Shown here in pieces: positions 48,347 to 57,404 of a stretch of DNA of 64,000 nucleotides. Within the stretch, counting starts at the first letter, position 1. Each line of letters opens with the position of its first letter. Below the pieces are notes generated by a model. That model did no database searches, was not told the origin of the DNA, and was given only the letters and a program-made list of their open reading frames with translations. The position numbers and the translations under genes are program-made. The stretch spans positions 1-64,000 of the forward strand of contig JAFYVB010000036.1 of the NCBI GenBank assembly GCA_017549335.1, in the 5' to 3' direction. This DNA comes from Clostridia bacterium. GTDB taxonomy: Bacteria; Bacillota; Clostridia; Christensenellales; Aristaeellaceae.

Positions 48347-50602
48347 TTATCTGAAACGCAGGGCGCGCTTGACGGAAAGACGGAGTTTTTGCCACAAATT
48401 AAGCCTTTCTTCCAGCGCCTGATAGATATCTTTCATGGAATCTGACATTTCTTTTCTCACGCTGTGACGTCCGTAGCGGATCGAAGATACCGTTTCTGCA
48501 GCTTCTGTCATATGCATTCCCAGCGTTCTTTCGGCGCGGGCGGCAAACTGAAGAGGCGTTTCTGCAGGAAGAGGTGCGCAGCGCAGAATGCCCATGCACA
48601 GCAGGGAGGCATACCAAAGAATGAGGAAAGCCTGTGTGTCTGTGGATGCTTTTTGCGCGCGAAGCATGGGATGGGTGGAACGGATGCGCCACGCCAAAAG
48701 CAGGATCAGAGCGATCAGCAGCAAGAGCAGCAGCCACGGAAGCGGCGGTTCACTGTCCGCAGGGGGCGGCGTCTGTTCAGGTTCCGGGGTCGGCGTAGCT
48801 TCGGGCGGCTCGTTTTCGGGTTCGGGGGTCGGCGTTTGCTCGTCCTGAACGGGCGGCTCGGGGGTGGGCGTTGGCGGCTGCGACTGAGGCGGCGGGGGCG
48901 TGGGCGTCTGGAAACCGGACTGCGGCGGCGTATTTTCGTTGCTGCGATCCGGCTCGTCAACGGCTGCGGTGGCGTCAAAGGTGATCCAGCCTACGCCGTT
49001 CAAATATACTTCGGTCCACGCATGGGCGTTTTTGCCTGTTACCGTGGCAATGCCGCTTCCGTCGGGCCTTGCGACGTACCCTTCGATATAGCGGGCAGGC
49101 AGGCCGGCAATGCGGCACAAAACGGTCATTGCCGTGGCAAAATAGGTGCAGTACCCCTTTTTCTCGGCCAGCAGGAACCAGGCTGCAAAGTCAACGGATT
49201 GCGGCGGCGTCTGCACGTCCAGCGAGTAATCATAATGCGTTTTGAGATAATCGCGGAGGGCGACGGCTTTTTCCCATGGTGTGGTACAGCCGCGGGTGGC
49301 AAGGGCGGCGATGTCGAAAATTTCTTTCTGAATATGGGAGGGCAGACGGGTGTACAGTTCACGCATCTGTGCATACTGCGGATCGGGAGCGTAGGCGTTT
49401 GCCTTGACCAGCATGGCCATGCCGGCATCGGTGGCTTTCATGGGCAGATAACGCACGGCATAGGTATCGTTTGGTTGCAGATTGCGGGTGATGAAAATTT
49501 CGGTGCTGTCATTGAAATAGCCCACCATATTTTCACCGAGCGAAAGCGCTCTCATGCGCTGGGGAACAAAGACAGTGCTTGCGCTGCCTGTCAGCATGGT
49601 GACGGTCAGCTGCTTTTCCTCCTGTGCGGAGAGCAGCGGATAATCCATTTCAAACAGTTTGGCGCGCAGGGATTTGTTATGCGCTGCCTCCCAGCCGCGG
49701 CGGGTATCGCCGATAGAGTCATACCATGCGCCGCCGGTGTAGGTATCAAGCACGGTGCCGCGCAGATAGGCGGTTTCCGAGGTTTCCACGCGCATGACCT
49801 TATGATCATTGGGCGACACTTTTCCGCCCAGCTGGGAATTGCCCATGGGCATCCAGCCGTCACTGGCCAGCGTATAGCGTGCGCGCTCTTCGGTGAAGAA
49901 AAGATGATCGTCTATGTAGTTTTTGATGTTTTGCGCAGCTTCTGCCATTTTGGGATGCACGGTACCCTCTTCGGGGGCGATCAAAAGCGCCAGCAGGCAG
50001 AAAACAAGGGCGATGGGCAGCGCCAAAGGCGTGAGCGTGCGGGGCGTATGCACCTCGGATACTTTTTCGTAGCTGTGAGAAAAGGCGTAGTGCAGCGCAA
50101 GGGCAGGCAATACGGGCAGCATATACAGCGCATATTGCTGGATGCCCAATACCGATACTTCGGTCAGCAGCAGGAGAAAAATGAAAAACGGTGAGAAAGA
50201 ATCACAGTCGGGCGTTGAAACAACGTAGGCCAACAGAGAAAGATAAACGGCCAGCTGCACACACAGTACGTTGCTGTACAGTGCCAGCGCGGGAGAAACC
50301 TTTGAAAAGGCAAGGGCAAGGATCTGCACGACCGCCACGGAATCGTGAAGGAAGCCTGCGCCGAAAAGGAACATGGCGGCCTGCGAAATGAAAAATACAA
50401 AAACAGCCCAGCCCAACAGCTTTTTTCTCAGCGACAGGACGCCGAAAAATACGCTCAGTGCGCTGCACAGAAGGATATATCGCGGCAAAAGAAAGGAGAG
50501 ATTGGCAGCACACAGCTGCGGCATGCCCATACCCAAAGCCCAAAGCAGGGCGGAGATTGCCCGCAGCGCAGCGCCGTATACATTTTTAAGCGGGCGTGAC
50601 AT
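48347..50602 (-). CDS. Transglutaminase-like membrane protein (TgpA/DUF3488 type)
   Basis: 751 residues from the ATG at 50602 (GGAGG 6 bases upstream), overlapping the DUF58 gene by 17 bp. Layout: about six membrane helices in the first ~200 residues, an extracellular region, a transglutaminase core with the Cys in KKGYCTYFATAM (~475), His in NAHAWTEVYL (~523) and Asp in WITFDAT, then a Pro/Thr/Glu-rich stalk (~550-605), a final membrane helix and a cytoplasmic tail. The Cys-His-Asp triad is complete. Found with MoxR and DUF58 partners in many bacteria; substrate unknown, probably a surface protein. Confidence 0.92.
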   Translation of the reverse strand: MSRPLKNVYGAALRAISALLWALGMGMPQLCAANLSFLLPRYILLCSALSVFFGVLSLRKKLLGWAVFVFFISQAAMFLFGAGFLHDSVAVVQILALAFSKVSPALALYSNVLCVQLAVYLSLLAYVVSTPDCDSFSPFFIFLLLLTEVSVLGIQQYALYMLPVLPALALHYAFSHSYEKVSEVHTPRTLTPLALPIALVFCLLALLIAPEEGTVHPKMAEAAQNIKNYIDDHLFFTEERARYTLASDGWMPMGNSQLGGKVSPNDHKVMRVETSETAYLRGTVLDTYTGGAWYDSIGDTRRGWEAAHNKSLRAKLFEMDYPLLSAQEEKQLTVTMLTGSASTVFVPQRMRALSLGENMVGYFNDSTEIFITRNLQPNDTYAVRYLPMKATDAGMAMLVKANAYAPDPQYAQMRELYTRLPSHIQKEIFDIAALATRGCTTPWEKAVALRDYLKTHYDYSLDVQTPPQSVDFAAWFLLAEKKGYCTYFATAMTVLCRIAGLPARYIEGYVARPDGSGIATVTGKNAHAWTEVYLNGVGWITFDATAAVDEPDRSNENTPPQSGFQTPTPPPPQSQPPTPTPEPPVQDEQTPTPEPENEPPEATPTPEPEQTPPPADSEPPLPWLLLLLLIALILLLAWRIRSTHPMLRAQKASTDTQAFLILWYASLLCMGILRCAPLPAETPLQFAARAERTLGMHMTEAAETVSSIRYGRHSVRKEMSDSMKDIYQALEERLNLWQKLRLSVKRALRFR

Positions 50603-51728
50603 AGCATACCTCCACAAGACACTGCTGCAGCTGCATGACCAAGGGCCTGTCCTCTTCGCTGTCGGGCGTGCGGGTGATCAGATAGACGCGGGCGTTGGGA
50701 CCCATCCGGCGGATGTGGGAAATGCCTTCCACGATATTTACGTCAAGATGGGTTGTTACAATGACCGTAGCTCCTGTCTGGCGCATACGGCGCAGTTCCA
50801 GCCGCAATACGCGGTCGAAGGAAAGCTCTTCCTCAAAGGTCTGGCAGGCCAGCATTTCCTGCAGGCGGGGCAGGTCTTCTGTTTGCTTGGAGTAGAATTC
50901 CTGTGCCCTTGTGCCGTACAGCGGCATACGCACGGGGGAATGCCCTTTCAGCTGCATGCTGATCACCGAAAGCGCCGTTTCGCACAGCGTATCGCGAAGA
51001 GTAAGGGCTTCTTCGGTATCATGGGCATTGGGACGGCTCAGATCCAGCAATACCAGCGTATCGGGGGGAGCCGGCATTTCAAATCTGCGGACGATCAGCT
51101 CTTTTTTACGGGCGGAGAGCTTCCAGTGGATGCGCTTGAGGGCGTCGCCCGTGCGGTAAGCGCGGGTATCCTCGGGGGAGGCAAGATCCTCGGAGGTGCG
51201 GTTCTGCAGCGCTTGCCCGTCGTCGTTTGAATAAAAGCGGAGTTTTTCCACGTCAAAAGCGCGGGGCAGCACCATCATTTGGCAGCTGTCCGCGTTTTTA
51301 CGGCGAATGCGGAAAAGACCGAAAATATCGTAAAAAGCGTACTGGGTGATCTCTGCGGAAAACACGCCTACATGCTGGGTAGGCAGCGCAACGGCGAAAG
51401 TGATTTCTTCCCGGCGGGAAGGCTGCTCGTCATAATGATAGACGGCGTCGCCTACTTTTACCGAAATCTCCACCGGATAAACGGGCAGAAAACCGCGCTT
51501 TCCCACGGTGATGAGCATGCTTTCTTCATCGCCTCTGGGAATACGGCTGTTTTCCATCCGGCAGGAAACGGTCAGCGAGCGCTTTGACAAAAGCACGCTG
51601 ATCAGTCCGTAAATCAGCGCAAGCAAGCCAAACAAGGCAGCCAGATAAAAGATCCGGTTGCCCAGCGACATCCCGTAGACCAGTGCGGACAGGGACATCA
51701 CAAGGATGGTGCGTCCGCGCCCCGTCAC
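50586..51728 (-). CDS. DUF58 domain protein
   Basis: 380 residues starting with GTG at 51728, overlapping the MoxR gene by 4 bp. Two N-terminal membrane segments (~6-45) are followed by a soluble part with GDALKRIHWKLSARKKELIVRRFE (~172-195), the DUF58 signature, and a von-Willebrand-like LVLLDLSRPN. DUF58 proteins are partners of MoxR ATPases and are thought to act in assembly or activation of a membrane or extracellular complex. Middle gene of MoxR - DUF58 - transglutaminase. Confidence 0.92.
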   Translation of the reverse strand: MTGRGRTILVMSLSALVYGMSLGNRIFYLAALFGLLALIYGLISVLLSKRSLTVSCRMENSRIPRGDEESMLITVGKRGFLPVYPVEISVKVGDAVYHYDEQPSRREEITFAVALPTQHVGVFSAEITQYAFYDIFGLFRIRRKNADSCQMMVLPRAFDVEKLRFYSNDDGQALQNRTSEDLASPEDTRAYRTGDALKRIHWKLSARKKELIVRRFEMPAPPDTLVLLDLSRPNAHDTEEALTLRDTLCETALSVISMQLKGHSPVRMPLYGTRAQEFYSKQTEDLPRLQEMLACQTFEEELSFDRVLRLELRRMRQTGATVIVTTHLDVNIVEGISHIRRMGPNARVYLITRTPDSEEDRPLVMQLQQCLVEVCYVTPA

Positions 51729-52678
51729 GGAAGCTTCACGGGTACGGGAACGCTTGAAAGAAGGGACAGAAGGATCTGCTGCGGAGAATGTCCCTTCATG
51801 CGTGCCTCGGGAGAAAGAATCAGACGGTGGGAAAGCACGGGTAGCGCCATGCGCTTGACGTCATCGGGAAGGATATAATCCCGGCCTGCCAGTACGGCGC
51901 AGGCCTGGGCGGCACGGATCAGCGCGATGGCGCCGCGGGGCGATACGCCCAGCAGCAGCGAGGGATGATTGCGGGTATGGGCGGCGATCTGCGCCACATA
52001 GGAGCGCACTTCGCGGCTGCAGTACACCTGCCCCACCGCTTCCTGCATGGCGAGGATATCCGCCGTGCCGCATACGGGAGAAAGCGTCTGCAGGGGAGAA
52101 ACCTGACCGGAATAGCGCTCCAGAACGTCCATTTCCTCCTCAATGGAGGGATAGCCGATGGCAATGCGCAGGAAAAAACGGTCCATCTGCGCTTCGGGCA
52201 GAGGATAGGTGCCTACAAAATCCACCGGGTTTTGGGTAGCCAGCACCATAAAAGGACGGGGCAGGGGATGGGTAACGCCGTCCACAGTGACCTGTCCCTC
52301 TTCCATGACCTCCAGAAGGGAGGACTGGGTTTTGGGCGAGGTACGGTTGATCTCGTCCGCCAGTACGATCTGACTCATGACGGCGCCGGGCTTGAATTCC
52401 ATTTCACCCGTCTGCAAAGAGGGCATGGTAAAACCGGTGATATCGCTGGGCATAACGTCGGGCGTAAACTGAATGCGCTTGAAGGAACAGGCCAGCGAGC
52501 GCGCCAGCGCCGCAGCCAGCGTGGTTTTGCCAACGCCCGGCACGTCTTCGATCAGCACATGGCCCTTGCACAAAAGCGCAATGAGCGCCAATTCGATGGC
52601 CTCATCCTTGCCGACGATGACCTGACGGATGTTGCGCTGCAGGGAATATACGAGAGAACGAACCTGATTTTGTTGCAT
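51725..52678 (-). CDS. MoxR-family AAA+ ATPase
   Basis: 317 residues. Walker A EDVPGVGKTTLA (~44-55), Walker B VLADEINRTSPKTQ (~106-119), sensor-1 LATQNPVDFVGTYPLPEAQMDRF and arginine-finger region VSPRGAIALIRAAQA. MoxR ATPases remodel or activate partner proteins, usually with a VWA/DUF58 protein. First gene of the operon; the order and 4-bp and 17-bp overlaps with DUF58 and the transglutaminase protein suggest one machine that controls the surface transglutaminase-like enzyme (inference). Confidence 0.95.
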   Translation of the reverse strand: MQQNQVRSLVYSLQRNIRQVIVGKDEAIELALIALLCKGHVLIEDVPGVGKTTLAAALARSLACSFKRIQFTPDVMPSDITGFTMPSLQTGEMEFKPGAVMSQIVLADEINRTSPKTQSSLLEVMEEGQVTVDGVTHPLPRPFMVLATQNPVDFVGTYPLPEAQMDRFFLRIAIGYPSIEEEMDVLERYSGQVSPLQTLSPVCGTADILAMQEAVGQVYCSREVRSYVAQIAAHTRNHPSLLLGVSPRGAIALIRAAQACAVLAGRDYILPDDVKRMALPVLSHRLILSPEARMKGHSPQQILLSLLSSVPVPVKLP

Positions 52679-52723
52679 AATGGCTCCTTGATCGGTGAAA
52701 AAAGTACAGTTTGTTTCGCTTAC

Positions 52724-52752
52724 AGTATACCCCGAAAGCGCGATTTTTTCAA
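52724..52752 (-). promoter_or_regulatory. Promoter of the MoxR operon
   Basis: Minus strand: TTGAAA (52752-52747), 17 bp, TATACT (52729-52724). Confidence 0.7.
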
Positions 52753-52852
52753 TGTTTCCGCCTTTTTTGCGAAATATTTACAAAGTTTTGCCCTTTCTTG
52801 CCTTTTTTTCTGCCTGATACAAAGAAAAGTATAATTGTTTTGCGTCTTTTCT

Positions 52853-52881
52853 TTGTTATTTGGCGCAAAATATGTTATAAT
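52853..52881 (+). promoter_or_regulatory. Promoter of the YesL-like membrane protein gene
   Basis: TTGTTA (52853-52858), 17 bp, TATAAT (52876-52881). Confidence 0.7.
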
Positions 52882-52914
52882 GTTTTTTGTATTATGCCCA
52901 TTGGAGGTTTTACT

Positions 52915-53946
52915 ATGTTTGGACGCTTGATGAACAGTTATTATTACGGAAAAAGCGGAAAAGGCGATTATCGCAAAGAGGATCTGCCCAAGAACCGTTG
53001 GCAGCTTTTCTGGGAAATGCTGCGCGTACGCCTGTCGGGTATCTGCCGTGTAAACCTGATGACCTGCATTTTGTGGATTCCCATGATGCTGGTGATCATG
53101 TCGTTGCTGATCAACCCCATTGTTTCCGCAAATGATATTAGGCCTGTGGCGGATGAGGCAACGGGAAACAGCTACATTGCGCTGGTATACGATCCGGTGA
53201 CCAATGAAGCGGGCGAAGTGGTTTCCGAAGGGCTGATCACTCCTCTGAGCGGTGTGATGTCCACGTTCTTCCTTTTCCTGTTTCCCTGTATTCTGATCAC
53301 CGGCCCTGCGCAGGCGGGCATGGCTTATGTTATGCGCAACTGGGCGCGTGACGAGCATGCTTTCCCCTGGTCTGATTTTAAGGATGCGGTGAAGGACAAC
53401 TGGAAGCAGGCCCTGGGCATCTCCGCCATCACCGGCCTTCTGCCATATATCGTGTATGTGGCCTACAATTTCTATTCGCAGATGCAGACAGACAAAGGCA
53501 TGTTCTTTATGCTGCCCCAGATGCTGGTGATAGTAGTGGCTGTCGTGTGGATTCTGGCGCTGGTCTTCTTCTATCCGCTGATGGTCAGCTACAGAATGTC
53601 TTTCGGTCAGCTGATTAAAAACGGCTTTGTGCTGGCGATCGGCCGTCTGCCCTTTGTTATCGCCATCCGTGCAGCAGCGCTGTTGCCCGCGATTATTGCC
53701 ATTGCCGTTATGTTCCTGTCCAACTCCTGGCTGTATGCTCTGCTGGCCCTGGCTGCCTACTACATCTTCATTGGCAACGGCCTGAGCCGCTTTATCTTTG
53801 CATCCTTCACCAACGGCGTGTTTGATAAATTTATCAATTCCCACATCGAGGGCGTTCAGATCAACCGCGGTCTGGCGCAGGAAGAGGAAGATGATTTTGA
53901 GGAAGAAGAGGAAGAGGATATGCCTTCCGCCAATCTTCCCCAATAA
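52915..53946 (+). CDS. Multi-pass membrane protein, DUF624/YesL-like
   Basis: 343 residues from the ATG at 52915, with GGAGG 8 bases upstream and just after the promoter; the frame opens at 52711 but its first 68 residues precede the transcript. About six membrane helices, an N-terminal FGRLMNSYYYGKSGKGDYRKEDLPKN patch and a strongly acidic tail (EEEDDFEEEEEED, ~322-334). The N-terminal pattern recalls YesL/DUF624 proteins, which often sit near glycoside-uptake genes, but this protein is longer and no sugar transporter is adjacent. Function unknown. Confidence 0.6.
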   Translation: MFGRLMNSYYYGKSGKGDYRKEDLPKNRWQLFWEMLRVRLSGICRVNLMTCILWIPMMLVIMSLLINPIVSANDIRPVADEATGNSYIALVYDPVTNEAGEVVSEGLITPLSGVMSTFFLFLFPCILITGPAQAGMAYVMRNWARDEHAFPWSDFKDAVKDNWKQALGISAITGLLPYIVYVAYNFYSQMQTDKGMFFMLPQMLVIVVAVVWILALVFFYPLMVSYRMSFGQLIKNGFVLAIGRLPFVIAIRAAALLPAIIAIAVMFLSNSWLYALLALAAYYIFIGNGLSRFIFASFTNGVFDKFINSHIEGVQINRGLAQEEEDDFEEEEEEDMPSANLPQ

Positions 53947-53970
53947 GAGGACGCAAACAGGCGCATACTG
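53941..53970 (+). promoter_or_regulatory. Possible forespore-type promoter before the small spore protein gene
   Basis: CAATA (53941-53945), 18 bp, CATACTG (53964-53970) resembles the sigma-G pattern (G-H-A-T-R, ~18 bp, C-A-T-x-x-T-A). The start point would fall very close to the ribosome site, so this is tentative. Confidence 0.3.
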
Positions 53971-53988
53971 CTATGCGGAGGTGATAAA

Positions 53989-54153
53989 ATGCATCCGCAT
54001 AGAGAGGAAATGTATTTGAAATACCGCGCCGCGCAGGAACTCGGATTGATGGATAAGCTTTTGCGTGTAGGCTGGGCCGGGCTCTCCGCCAAGGAAACGG
54101 GGCGTGTGGGCGGTATGGTCAGGCAGATGAAAAAAGCGGGAAAGGAGCCGTAA
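53989..54153 (+). CDS. 54-residue small acid-soluble spore protein (SspF-like)
   Basis: MHPHREEMYLKYRAAQELGL, then MDKLLRVGWAGLSAKETGR and VGGMVRQMKKAGKEP. The pattern YRAAQELGL...GWAGLSAKETGRVGGMV matches the alpha/beta SASP domain in its short F-like form: amphipathic helix, G-W turn, second helix. CGGAGGTG precedes the ATG by 5-6 bases. It lies at the head of a run of housekeeping genes (methyltransferase 1 bp later, then hslO), an unusual place for a spore protein. Too short for automatic calling but well supported by start site and motif. Confidence 0.8.
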   Translation: MHPHREEMYLKYRAAQELGLMDKLLRVGWAGLSAKETGRVGGMVRQMKKAGKEP

Positions 54154-54154
54154 A

Positions 54155-54907
54155 ATGTACACAGCGTTTGCCTCGGTTTATGACCGGCTGATGGATAACG
54201 TGGATTACGATAAGTGGGCGCAGTATTATGCGCATCTGCTGGCAGTATCCGGCATAAAGCGCGGCCGCGTATGCGAATGCGCCTGCGGCACGGGCTCCCT
54301 GACGCTTCGGCTTGCAAAGCTGGGATATCAGCTGACGGGCGTTGATCTGAGTCAGGAAATGCTCTCCGTTGCGGCGGATAAAGCCAGAAAAAGCGGTGTG
54401 ACGGTGCCCTTTGTCAAGCAGGATATGTGCAACCTTACGCTCCACCGCAGACAGGATGCCATCCTTTGCACCTGCGACGGGCTGAATTATTTGTTAAAGC
54501 CCGAAAAGGTGCGTAAATTTCTGACAGCGGCTTATCGGGCGCTTATGCCGGGCGGCGTGCTGATCCTGGATATTTCAACGCCTTATAAGCTTGAAAATAT
54601 TCTGGGAAACCGCACCTTGGGCTGTCAGGATGAGGACGTCAGTTATGTCTGGCAGAACACATGGCATCCCCGCACACACACGGTGGATCTCAATTTGTCC
54701 ATCTTCGTGAAAAATGAAGAGGGCAGCTACGCACGCTTTGAGGAAAAACAGACCCAGCGGGCGCATACCATGGAAGAAATGAAAAAATATCTGGAATACA
54801 CCGGATTTACAGCAATACGCTTTTACGGTGATCAAACAAAACGTGCCCCCAAAGAAAACGAAGTGCGCTGGCACATCCGTGCCGTAAAGCCAAAGGAGAA
54901 AAAATGA
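54155..54907 (+). CDS. Class I SAM-dependent methyltransferase
   Basis: 250 residues. SAM motif I VCECACGTGSLTLRLAKLGY (~38-57), the following acidic residue in VDLSQEML (~62-69), and the post-motif DAILCTCDGLNYLL (~103-116). The N-terminal YTAFASVYDRLMDNVDYDKW is typical of a clostridial group of unassigned methyltransferases. Substrate unknown. Starts 1 bp after the spore protein gene with AAAGGAG upstream and overlaps hslO by 4 bp. Confidence 0.9.
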   Translation: MYTAFASVYDRLMDNVDYDKWAQYYAHLLAVSGIKRGRVCECACGTGSLTLRLAKLGYQLTGVDLSQEMLSVAADKARKSGVTVPFVKQDMCNLTLHRRQDAILCTCDGLNYLLKPEKVRKFLTAAYRALMPGGVLILDISTPYKLENILGNRTLGCQDEDVSYVWQNTWHPRTHTVDLNLSIFVKNEEGSYARFEEKQTQRAHTMEEMKKYLEYTGFTAIRFYGDQTKRAPKENEVRWHIRAVKPKEKK

Positions 54908-55800
54908 TCAACCATCCTTTTCAGGAACGCGACGCCCTGCTGCGCATGACCGTATGCGGCGGTCAGGCAAGAGTTCTTTTGATGCGTACCACGCAGATGG
55001 CCCAGAAGGCGGGCGATCTGCATAATGCCTCCGACGTGGCCATCGCCGCCATGAGCCGCCTGATGACGGGCACGGCCATGCTGGGTGTGATGCTCAAGGA
55101 GGATACCGCCAATACCACCGTGATTGTGGACGGCGGCGGCCCCGGCGGCCGCATGACCTGCGTTGCCCACGGCGGCAGTGTGAAAATCAGCATGATGAAT
55201 CCCCAAATGGAGCTGCCTGCCCTTGCGGACGGCAGACCCGACGTAGCCGGCCTGATCGGCAAAAACGGTACGCTCACCGTGATCCGTGATTACGGCGTGG
55301 GCGAGCCCTACATCGGCAAGACCGAATTGATCTCCGGCGAGCTGGGCGAGGATTTCGCAGCGTACTATACCTCCTCCGAGCAGACGCCCTCCATCGTTTC
55401 GCTGGGCGCCATCGTTCATGAGGGCATGGTGCTCTCCGCCGGCGGCGTGCTGGTGCAGGCATTGCCCGGCTGCAGCGCCAAAACGCTGGAAATGCTGGAT
55501 ATGCGCGCCATGCTGTTCTCCGGCATCAGCCGCGATCTGTTTGAAGATCCGCTGGATGAGCTGGCCGACCGCTGGTTCAAGGATATGGATATGGTCAAAC
55601 TGGGCCGTCAGCCCTTGGAATACCGCTGCGACTGCAGCCGTGAAAAGGCGCTCAGGATGCTCAAAACCGTGGGCCGTCAGCAGCTGCTGGAAATGCTGGA
55701 AGAGGATCACGGCGCGGAAATGACCTGCCATTTCTGCCATACCACCCATACGTTCAATGAAGACGATCTCAAGGCGCTGCTGAGCAGCGGTATGAATTGA
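54904..55800 (+). CDS. hslO: Redox-regulated chaperone Hsp33
   Basis: Holding chaperone activated by oxidation of a zinc-bound Cys cluster. 298 residues: N-terminal domain with ATTQMAQKAGDLH-like RTTQMAQKAGDLHNASDVAIAA, GPGGRMTCVAHGGSVK, and a C-terminal redox switch C242-x-C244 (RCDCS) and C275-x2-C278 (CHFC), the canonical four cysteines. Protects proteins during oxygen or bile-type stress in an anaerobe. Translationally coupled to the methyltransferase; a TPR-like gene follows after 17 bp. Confidence 0.96.
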   Translation: MINHPFQERDALLRMTVCGGQARVLLMRTTQMAQKAGDLHNASDVAIAAMSRLMTGTAMLGVMLKEDTANTTVIVDGGGPGGRMTCVAHGGSVKISMMNPQMELPALADGRPDVAGLIGKNGTLTVIRDYGVGEPYIGKTELISGELGEDFAAYYTSSEQTPSIVSLGAIVHEGMVLSAGGVLVQALPGCSAKTLEMLDMRAMLFSGISRDLFEDPLDELADRWFKDMDMVKLGRQPLEYRCDCSREKALRMLKTVGRQQLLEMLEEDHGAEMTCHFCHTTHTFNEDDLKALLSSGMN

Positions 55801-55817
55801 TGCGGCAGGAGGAATTC

Positions 55818-57404
55818 ATGCCCAATATCGTATCGCTGGATATGCCCTCCGCCTACTGGAAGGAGAAGGCGCAGCGTGCCCGCCGTGCAGGGGATCTGGA
55901 TGAGGCTGTCCGGCTGTTTCGTGCCGCGCTTCGCAAGAAGGATGACGCACCGACCCGCCGTGAGCTGGCTGAAGTATATGCCGATATGCGCTCCTATACC
56001 GTTTCCTGCCGGCTGTACCTCAAAAATCTGGCCCTTGACGCCAACGATTCCGACAGCCTGTACGGCCTTGCCCGCAATTATTCCCTGATGGGCGATGAAA
56101 ACGGCATGGCAGACCTGCTGGATATGTATCTGCGCATGGCGCCCTGCGGCGAAAAGGCGGATTCTGCACGGGATATTCTGTGGCGTTTGCCCAGAGCCGA
56201 AAAGGAGAAAAAGCGCACCCGCCGTGCGCGGACGCTGTATTATCACGCGCTGGACAGAATGCATTCCACCGATGAAGCCTACAAAACGGCAAAGAAGTCG
56301 TGGAAGCGCGGGCATTTGCCCGAAACGGCGCAGTTGCTCAGTGAATTGTATCTTCGCCGCGGAAACGCCGAAAAAGCACGGATCTATGCAGCCCATGCCG
56401 CCCAGCAAATGCCGGGAGAAGTGCCCGTGCGCCTGCTTTTGGCAAGCGCCCTGCATGTGGAAGGCATGGAGCACGCCTGCCGCAGCGCCTTGCAGGAAGC
56501 GGCAAAGCGCTGTGAGACCCATGCGCAGACCGCGCTTTTCTGCCAGCAATGCATGATGCTGGGCTGTGCGGATATCGCAGTGGAACAAATGGAAGAACGC
56601 GCTGCAAAAATGCCGGGAAGCGCCGAAACGCTGCTTTTGCTGGCGCTGTCATTGCGGGCTTTGGGCGGCGCGGAGGATCGCGTAGAGAAGCTTTTGCACA
56701 CGATTGCCGCTATTGACGAAGAAGATCAGCTGGTGCGCGCCATGATTGAAGTGCCTCCGGAAGAAGGGGAAAGCGATCAGGCGCATTCCCTCCGGCTTTT
56801 GCGCTATATGAGCGAAAAGCTGCAGATCGATGAGGCTGCCGAAAAGGACGCGGAGCTGATGCATACAGAGCTTTTGCGTCTGATGCGCGTACCGCTGCCG
56901 GGGGTCAAGGAGTTTGCCATTCGCCTGATGCTGAGGCTGGGGGATGAAGAAGCCCTGCGGCTTGCGCTGGTGGAGGATGATCTGCCCTCGCCTGTGATTT
57001 CTTCCATTCTTGCGGCGCTGAAGAAAATGGGTTCGCCCATGCCGTGTTTTGCCAAAATGGAGGGCAAGCTGTGCCTGCTTCCGCCGCGCACCCGCCCGCC
57101 CTATGACGCTGACCTTCACGGGCTGTTGCGCAGGCTTCTGTGTAAGCTCAAGGGGGAAGCTGATCTGCATCTTATGATCCGCTGCGTGCCCGAAGCATGG
57201 CGCACATTGCCCGAAAGCGCGAAAAAGCATTATGCCCGGGAAAAGGATGACGTATGGCTCAGCGCCTTTGCGGCCTATGTGCATCTGCGGAGCGGCAGGA
57301 TGGAAGAAGCGGAAAAATGGATTGATCAGAGCAAACGCCCGCTGCGTACGGGCAGAGCATATATGCAGCTTGTCAGGAGGACAAAAACCAATGAAGTGCA
57401 TTGA
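55818..57404 (+). CDS. TPR-like helical repeat protein
   Basis: 528 residues from the ATG at 55818, with CAGGAGGAA 5-6 bases upstream; the frame begins at a TTG overlapping the hslO stop. Helical repeats of tetratricopeptide type are visible: AGDLDEAVRLFRAALRKKD (~20-38), VSCRLYLKNLALDANDSDSLYGLA (~61-84), YLRRGNAEKARIYAAHAAQQ (~178-197). No enzymatic motif and no signal peptide, so a cytoplasmic scaffold is likely. Overlaps the next gene by 14 bp. Function unknown; co-transcription with HEAT-like and zinc-ribbon TPR proteins suggests one assembly. Confidence 0.75.
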   Translation: MPNIVSLDMPSAYWKEKAQRARRAGDLDEAVRLFRAALRKKDDAPTRRELAEVYADMRSYTVSCRLYLKNLALDANDSDSLYGLARNYSLMGDENGMADLLDMYLRMAPCGEKADSARDILWRLPRAEKEKKRTRRARTLYYHALDRMHSTDEAYKTAKKSWKRGHLPETAQLLSELYLRRGNAEKARIYAAHAAQQMPGEVPVRLLLASALHVEGMEHACRSALQEAAKRCETHAQTALFCQQCMMLGCADIAVEQMEERAAKMPGSAETLLLLALSLRALGGAEDRVEKLLHTIAAIDEEDQLVRAMIEVPPEEGESDQAHSLRLLRYMSEKLQIDEAAEKDAELMHTELLRLMRVPLPGVKEFAIRLMLRLGDEEALRLALVEDDLPSPVISSILAALKKMGSPMPCFAKMEGKLCLLPPRTRPPYDADLHGLLRRLLCKLKGEADLHLMIRCVPEAWRTLPESAKKHYAREKDDVWLSAFAAYVHLRSGRMEEAEKWIDQSKRPLRTGRAYMQLVRRTKTNEVH

